Source: Pseudomonas atagonensis (GTDB lineage: Bacteria > Pseudomonadota > Gammaproteobacteria > Pseudomonadales > Pseudomonadaceae). Taken from it: a stretch of DNA of 64,000 bases. The stretch spans positions 1 to 64,000 of the forward strand of contig NZ_VXCA01000034.1 of the NCBI RefSeq assembly GCF_011369485.1, written 5' to 3'. A model generated the notes under the pieces. That model did not search any database, had not been told where the DNA came from, and saw only the letters and a program-made list of their open reading frames with translations. Shown here piece after piece: positions 60,069 to 64,000 of this stretch. Within the stretch, counting starts at the first letter, position 1. The number at the start of each line of letters is the position of its first letter. Made by a program: the position numbers and the translations under genes.

Positions 60069-61598
60069 TTAGTGACCGCTGGCGGCCGGGCCTGCCTTGG
60101 CAGCAAACGGCGGTTTCGCCAGCCATACAATCAGAATCAAACCCATGAACCCCCACCCGAGCAGCGTGAAGTAATCCACGGTGGAGAGCATGTACGCCTG
60201 GCTGGTCAGAATCTGATCCATCTGTGCATAAGCCGATTGGCTCGCACCGCCTAAATGATTCAAGGTCTCGCGGGTCGCCGGTTCGAAAGTGCTGATGCTC
60301 TCGCTCATATACGCATGATGCTGATCGGCCCGGCGAATCCAGATCCACGTGGTCAACGAAGCCGCGAAGCTACCGCCCAGCGTCCGCAAGAACGTCGCCA
60401 GACCAGCGCCATCGGCAATCTGGCTCGGCGGCAAGTCCGACATCAAAATGCTCAAGGTCGGCATGAAGAACAGTGCCACGCCAATGCCCATGAACAGCTG
60501 CACCAGAGCGATGTGCTGGAAGTCCACCTCGTTGGTAAACCCGGCGCGCATGAAACAGCTCAAGCCAATCGCCAGAAACGCCAGCCCGGCCAGCAAGCGC
60601 AGGTCGAACTTGTTCGCGTACTTGCCGACAAACGGTGACAGCAGCACCGGCAGTATACCGATCGGCGCCACGGCCAAACCGGCCCAAGTCGCGGTGTAGC
60701 CCATCTGCGTTTGCAACCATTGCGGCAGGATCAGGTTGATGCCGAAAAACCCGGCGTAACCCAACACCAGCACCAGCGTGCCGATGCGGAAGTTGCGGTG
60801 GGCGAACAGCCGCAGGTTGACCACCGGATGCTGGTCGGTCATTTCCCAGATCACGAACACCGCCAGCGCGATCACCGAAATCGCCGCGCCAATGATGATG
60901 AAGTTCGACTCGAACCAGTCCAGGTCATTACCTTTGTCGAGGATCACCTGCAACGCGCCGACGCCAATGATCAGCGTGATCAGACCGACGTAGTCCATCG
61001 GCTGACGGCTGGTTTCCACCGGCCGTTTGGCCAATTGCGAACGCACCACCATCACCGCGAAAATGCCAATCGGCACGTTGATGAAGAAGATCCACGGCCA
61101 GCTGTAACTGTCGGTAATCCAGCCACCGAGAATGGGACCTGCAATCGGCGCGACCACCGTAACCATCGCCAGTAACGCCAGGGCCATGCCGCGCCTCGCG
61201 GGGGGATATACGGCGATCAACAGGGTTTGCGTCATCGGGTACAACGGCCCGGCGACCAGACCTTGCAGGACACGGAAGCCGATCAGTTCCGGCATCGACG
61301 TGGAGATACCGCAGAGGAACGAAGCGAGCACAAACAGAATGGTCGCCCAGAGAAACAGCTTCACCTCGCCAAAACGCCGACTGAGCCAACCGGTCAACGG
61401 CAGCGCAATCGCGTTACTCACGGCGAACGAAGTAATCACCCAGGTGCCCTGCTCCGAACTCACCCCCAGGTTGCCGGAAATCGTCGGCAGCGCCACGTTG
61501 GCAATGGTGGTGTCGAGCACTTGCATGAACGTCGCCAGCGACAGGCCAATGGTGCTGAGCAACAGGCTGGGCGGCGTGAAAGAGGCGTTATTGCTCAT
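60069..61598 (-). CDS. DHA2-family MFS efflux pump, EmrB-like
   Basis: This 509-residue protein has about 14 hydrophobic segments, typical of the DHA2 drug/H+ antiporters. Visible motifs include LDTTIANVALPTISGNLG in TM1 and GPILGGWITDSYSWPWIFFI (motif C region). It is the inner-membrane component of a tripartite pump with the downstream-numbered EmrA-like and outer-membrane genes, all on the minus strand. The substrates are unknown. Confidence 0.92.
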   Translation of the reverse strand: MSNNASFTPPSLLLSTIGLSLATFMQVLDTTIANVALPTISGNLGVSSEQGTWVITSFAVSNAIALPLTGWLSRRFGEVKLFLWATILFVLASFLCGISTSMPELIGFRVLQGLVAGPLYPMTQTLLIAVYPPARRGMALALLAMVTVVAPIAGPILGGWITDSYSWPWIFFINVPIGIFAVMVVRSQLAKRPVETSRQPMDYVGLITLIIGVGALQVILDKGNDLDWFESNFIIIGAAISVIALAVFVIWEMTDQHPVVNLRLFAHRNFRIGTLVLVLGYAGFFGINLILPQWLQTQMGYTATWAGLAVAPIGILPVLLSPFVGKYANKFDLRLLAGLAFLAIGLSCFMRAGFTNEVDFQHIALVQLFMGIGVALFFMPTLSILMSDLPPSQIADGAGLATFLRTLGGSFAASLTTWIWIRRADQHHAYMSESISTFEPATRETLNHLGGASQSAYAQMDQILTSQAYMLSTVDYFTLLGWGFMGLILIVWLAKPPFAAKAGPAASGH

Positions 61599-61668
61599 TG
61601 TGAATCCTTTGGAACCGGGAGGGTGCTGCGCCAGTTACAGGCACGACTGCCCTAATGGGAGCGAGCTC

Positions 61669-61775
61669 TTGTGGCGAGGGGATTTATCCCCGTTGGACTG
61701 CGCAGCAGTCCCTTTTTTCTGGATCAAAAGCGGGGCCGCTTCGCGACCCAACGGGGATAAATCCCCTCGCCACAA
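61669..61775. repeat. Perfect 28-bp inverted repeat inside the emr-like operon
   Basis: TTGTGGCGAGGGGATTTATC and onward (61669-61696) is perfectly inverted at 61748-61775. The 51-bp centre has a further small dyad, ACTGCGCAGCAGT. It fills the 202-bp gap between the EmrA-like and EmrB-like genes. Confidence 0.8.
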
Positions 61776-61800
61776 AAGTACTCACTCACAGGAAGTGGTA

Positions 61801-63003
61801 TCAGCGTTGCGCGGTCTTGCTCACCGCAGCGCTGTTGTCGTGGATCAGCTGCGCAATCATCGCGTCGGCTTCGGCCAGTTGGCGGTCGTAGACGTTGGTG
61901 CTGAACGAGGCTTTTTGCGGTGGTTGCTGCGCCAGCACCGGGCCGCTCTGGTCGTGCAGGTTCACTTCAACGTTGGTCGACAGGCCGACACGCAACGGGT
62001 GTTTGGCCAGTTCTTCGGCGTTGATGTGAATGCGTACCGGCACTCGTTGCACGATCTTGATCCAGTTACCGGTGGCGTTCTGCGCAGGCAACAAGGCAAA
62101 CGCGCTGCCGGTACCGGCGCCGAGGCTGTCGACGGTGCCGCTGTATTTCACGTCGCTACCATAGATGTCGGACTCGATGTCGACCGGCTGACCGATGCGC
62201 ATGTCACGCAGTTGGGTTTCCTTGAAGTTGGCGTCAATCCACAACTGATCCAGCGGAATCACCGCCATCAGCGCGGTGCCCGGCTGTACGCGCTGACCCA
62301 GTTGCACAGTGCGTTTGGCCACGTAACCGGTGACCGGCGCGATCAAGGTGCTGCGGGCATTGGTCAGGTAAGCCTGACGCAGATCGGCGGCGGCCGACAT
62401 CACGTCCGGGTGCGACGAAACCACGGTGTCATCCACCAGCGCACTGGTGGTTTTCAGTTGCTGTTTGGCGTTGGCCAGGGCGTTCTGGGCCGAGGTCAGG
62501 TCGTCGCGGGCGTGGGACAGTTCTTCCTGAGAAATCGCCCCGCCCTGCGCCAGGTTCTTCCGGCGGTTGTAGTTGTCCTGCGCTTTCTGCACTTCCGCCT
62601 GTTGCGCGTTGACCTGGGCTTTCATGCCATCGACGTTGCTGTACAAGCCGCGCACTTGACGCACGGTGCGCGCCAGTTTCGCCTGGGCACTTTGCAGGCC
62701 GACTTCGGCGTCGTTCGGGTCGAAGTTGATCAGCACCTGACCTTCGTGAACCAGGTCACCATCGTCAGCACCAATGCTGACCACGGTGCCGGTCACCAAC
62801 GGAGTGATTTCCACCACGTTGCCGTTGACGTAGGCGTCGTCGGTGCTTTCGTTAAAGCGACCGATGAACTCGTGATACGCCCAGACGCCGGCACCGGCGA
62901 GGAGGACGACAACGGCCAGTACCAGCAGCATGACTTTGCGCTTGCGCGGGTTGCCGGTGTCGGGGGTGTTGCCTTGAGCTTGGGTGTTTTCGGCAGTGGC
63001 CAT
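61801..63003 (-). CDS. HlyD-family membrane fusion protein, EmrA-like
   Basis: This 400-residue periplasmic adaptor has a cytoplasmic N-terminus, one TM segment (about 24-46, KVMLLVLAVVVLLAGAGVWA), a biotinyl-lipoyl-like half (VVEITPLVTGTVVSIGADDG), a long coiled coil, and the second half (ARSTLIAPVTGYVAKRTVQL). It partners the EmrB-like pump and lies 15 bp after the outer-membrane gene. Confidence 0.92.
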   Translation of the reverse strand: MATAENTQAQGNTPDTGNPRKRKVMLLVLAVVVLLAGAGVWAYHEFIGRFNESTDDAYVNGNVVEITPLVTGTVVSIGADDGDLVHEGQVLINFDPNDAEVGLQSAQAKLARTVRQVRGLYSNVDGMKAQVNAQQAEVQKAQDNYNRRKNLAQGGAISQEELSHARDDLTSAQNALANAKQQLKTTSALVDDTVVSSHPDVMSAAADLRQAYLTNARSTLIAPVTGYVAKRTVQLGQRVQPGTALMAVIPLDQLWIDANFKETQLRDMRIGQPVDIESDIYGSDVKYSGTVDSLGAGTGSAFALLPAQNATGNWIKIVQRVPVRIHINAEELAKHPLRVGLSTNVEVNLHDQSGPVLAQQPPQKASFSTNVYDRQLAEADAMIAQLIHDNSAAVSKTAQR

Positions 63004-63018
63004 GACAAATACCTTGAA

Positions 63019-64000
63019 TTAGTTGTGCGGCGTGGCTGGGCTGGCGTTGGCTGCGGTCAGGGTTTCACCCTGGAAGCCGCCGCCCAGTGCTTGCATCAGT
63101 TGAATCGACAGGTCGATCTGCTCGGCATTGAGGTTGGCCAACTGACGCTGGGCCTGCAGCAACTGCTGCTCGATGCTGAGCACGTCCAGGTAGTTGCCGA
63201 TGCCGGAACCGTAACGCTGGACGACGGTGTTGTAAGAATCCTGAGCAATCTCGGTGGCGTGTTGCTGCGCACCGATCTGCCGGCCGATGTCACGCAACTG
63301 GTTGATCGTGTCGCTGACATCGCCCAGGGCTTTCACCAGACTTTTGTTGTACTGCGCCACCGCCAGATCGTAATCGGCGTCGCGCGCATCGAGGTTGGCG
63401 CGCAGGCGTCCGCCGTCGAAGATCGGCACCGAAATGGTCGGGGCAATGTTGAAGAAGCGACTGGCCGACCCGAACATCGCGTCACCCAACAAAGATTCGG
63501 CACCGGCCGAGGCCGTGAGGTTCAAGTTGGGATAGAACTGAGTCTTCGCCGAGTCGATGTCTTTGCTCGCCGCTTCGACGCGCCAGCGGGCAGCGACCAG
63601 ATCCGGGCGACGACCGAGCAGCTCCGCCGGCAACACCGACGGCACCGCGACAGCACTGGTCTGCAGGACTTTCGGGCGGGCAATTTCATTGCCGCGATCC
63701 GGGCCTTTGCCGAGCAAAACGGCCAGCGCGATTTTGGCGCTGTTCAGGCGTTTTTCCGCGTCGATCAGGCTGGCTTCGGAGCTGGCCTCAAGGCTTTGCG
63801 TTTGCTGGAACTGGTACTGACTGTCGATCCCCGAACTCAGGCGGCGCTGGCTCAAATCGAGCATCTGTTTGGTGCGCTTGAGGTCGTCGTTGGCCAGGTC
63901 ATAAACGATGTGCGCCTGACCCAGATCGCTGTAGGCACGGGCGACGTCGGCGGCCAGCGTCAACTGCGCGGCCTGACGGTCGACTTCAGCGGCACGGGCC
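63019..64000 (-). CDS. Outer-membrane efflux factor (NodT/OprM family), 5' end off window
   Basis: The frame is open to the right edge (AEVDRQAAQLTLAADVARAYSDLG continues across the last in-window ATG at 63963), so the start and lipoprotein signal lie outside. The visible part, about 327 codons, shows SQRRLSSGIDSQYQFQQTQ, LLGRRPDLVAARWRVEAA and FPNL-like FYPNLNLTASAG, hallmarks of the OprM/NodT family. It is the first visible gene of the OMF-EmrA-EmrB operon. Confidence 0.9.
   Translation of the reverse strand, partial: ARAAEVDRQAAQLTLAADVARAYSDLGQAHIVYDLANDDLKRTKQMLDLSQRRLSSGIDSQYQFQQTQSLEASSEASLIDAEKRLNSAKIALAVLLGKGPDRGNEIARPKVLQTSAVAVPSVLPAELLGRRPDLVAARWRVEAASKDIDSAKTQFYPNLNLTASAGAESLLGDAMFGSASRFFNIAPTISVPIFDGGRLRANLDARDADYDLAVAQYNKSLVKALGDVSDTINQLRDIGRQIGAQQHATEIAQDSYNTVVQRYGSGIGNYLDVLSIEQQLLQAQRQLANLNAEQIDLSIQLMQALGGGFQGETLTAANASPATPHN

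Overview
This window is a chromosomal segment of a fluorescent Pseudomonas, most likely of the P. fluorescens group. The basis is the gene order clpA-clpS-cspD-icd-idh, the complete 13-gene nuo operon with fused nuoCD, genus-typical families (OprD porin, DUF2790, DUF6124, PtrA-like), czcCBA-czcRS, and abundant REP-type intergenic palindromes. No tool or database was used; family names come from recognition of the translated proteins.

Layout. 0.3-13.2 kb is core: ClpA/ClpS proteolysis, CspD, two unrelated isocitrate dehydrogenases transcribed divergently, a NUDIX hydrolase, mnmA-hflD, purB, and a ribosomal oxygenase overlapping a GNAT acetyltransferase. 13.4-16.0 kb holds a secretin-domain protein and isocitrate lyase aceA, whose upstream region carries a strong operator-like palindrome. 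16.6-31.6 kb is nuoA-N (NADH dehydrogenase I). 31.9-36.3 kb is accessory: a HigBA-like toxin-antitoxin pair, an OprD-family porin, an intact DUF6124 gene with a strikingly structured 5' leader, a C-terminal fragment of a second DUF6124 gene, and two small exported proteins. 36.4-44.6 kb is a CzcCBA heavy-metal efflux system with a divergent CzcRS two-component system. 45.4-53.6 kb is a six-gene ABC transporter operon resembling rhizobial glycerol transporters, read from a probable sigma-54 promoter that faces a divergent sigma-54 activator. 53.8-59.9 kb holds an MFS gene bracketed by two repeat copies, then cysS, glnS, ppiB and lpxH. 60.0-64.0 kb is an EmrAB-type tripartite pump whose outer-membrane gene runs off the right edge.

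How they connect. icd, idh and aceA sit at the TCA/glyoxylate branch point and nuo takes the resulting NADH. The czc genes, the PtrA-like gene and the DUF2790 gene appear to form one metal-response neighbourhood, supported by a 16-bp sequence shared at similar distances upstream of czcC and of the PtrA-like gene. The sigma-54 activator, its phased upstream repeats and the ABC operon look like one inducible uptake unit.

The most interesting unexplained items are the predicted three-way-junction RNA leader before the DUF6124 gene (35.39-35.47 kb), the sigma-54 regulatory region at 51.4-51.6 kb, the shared czc/PtrA operator candidate, and the repeat pair around the MFS gene, one copy of which supplies that gene's stop codon.
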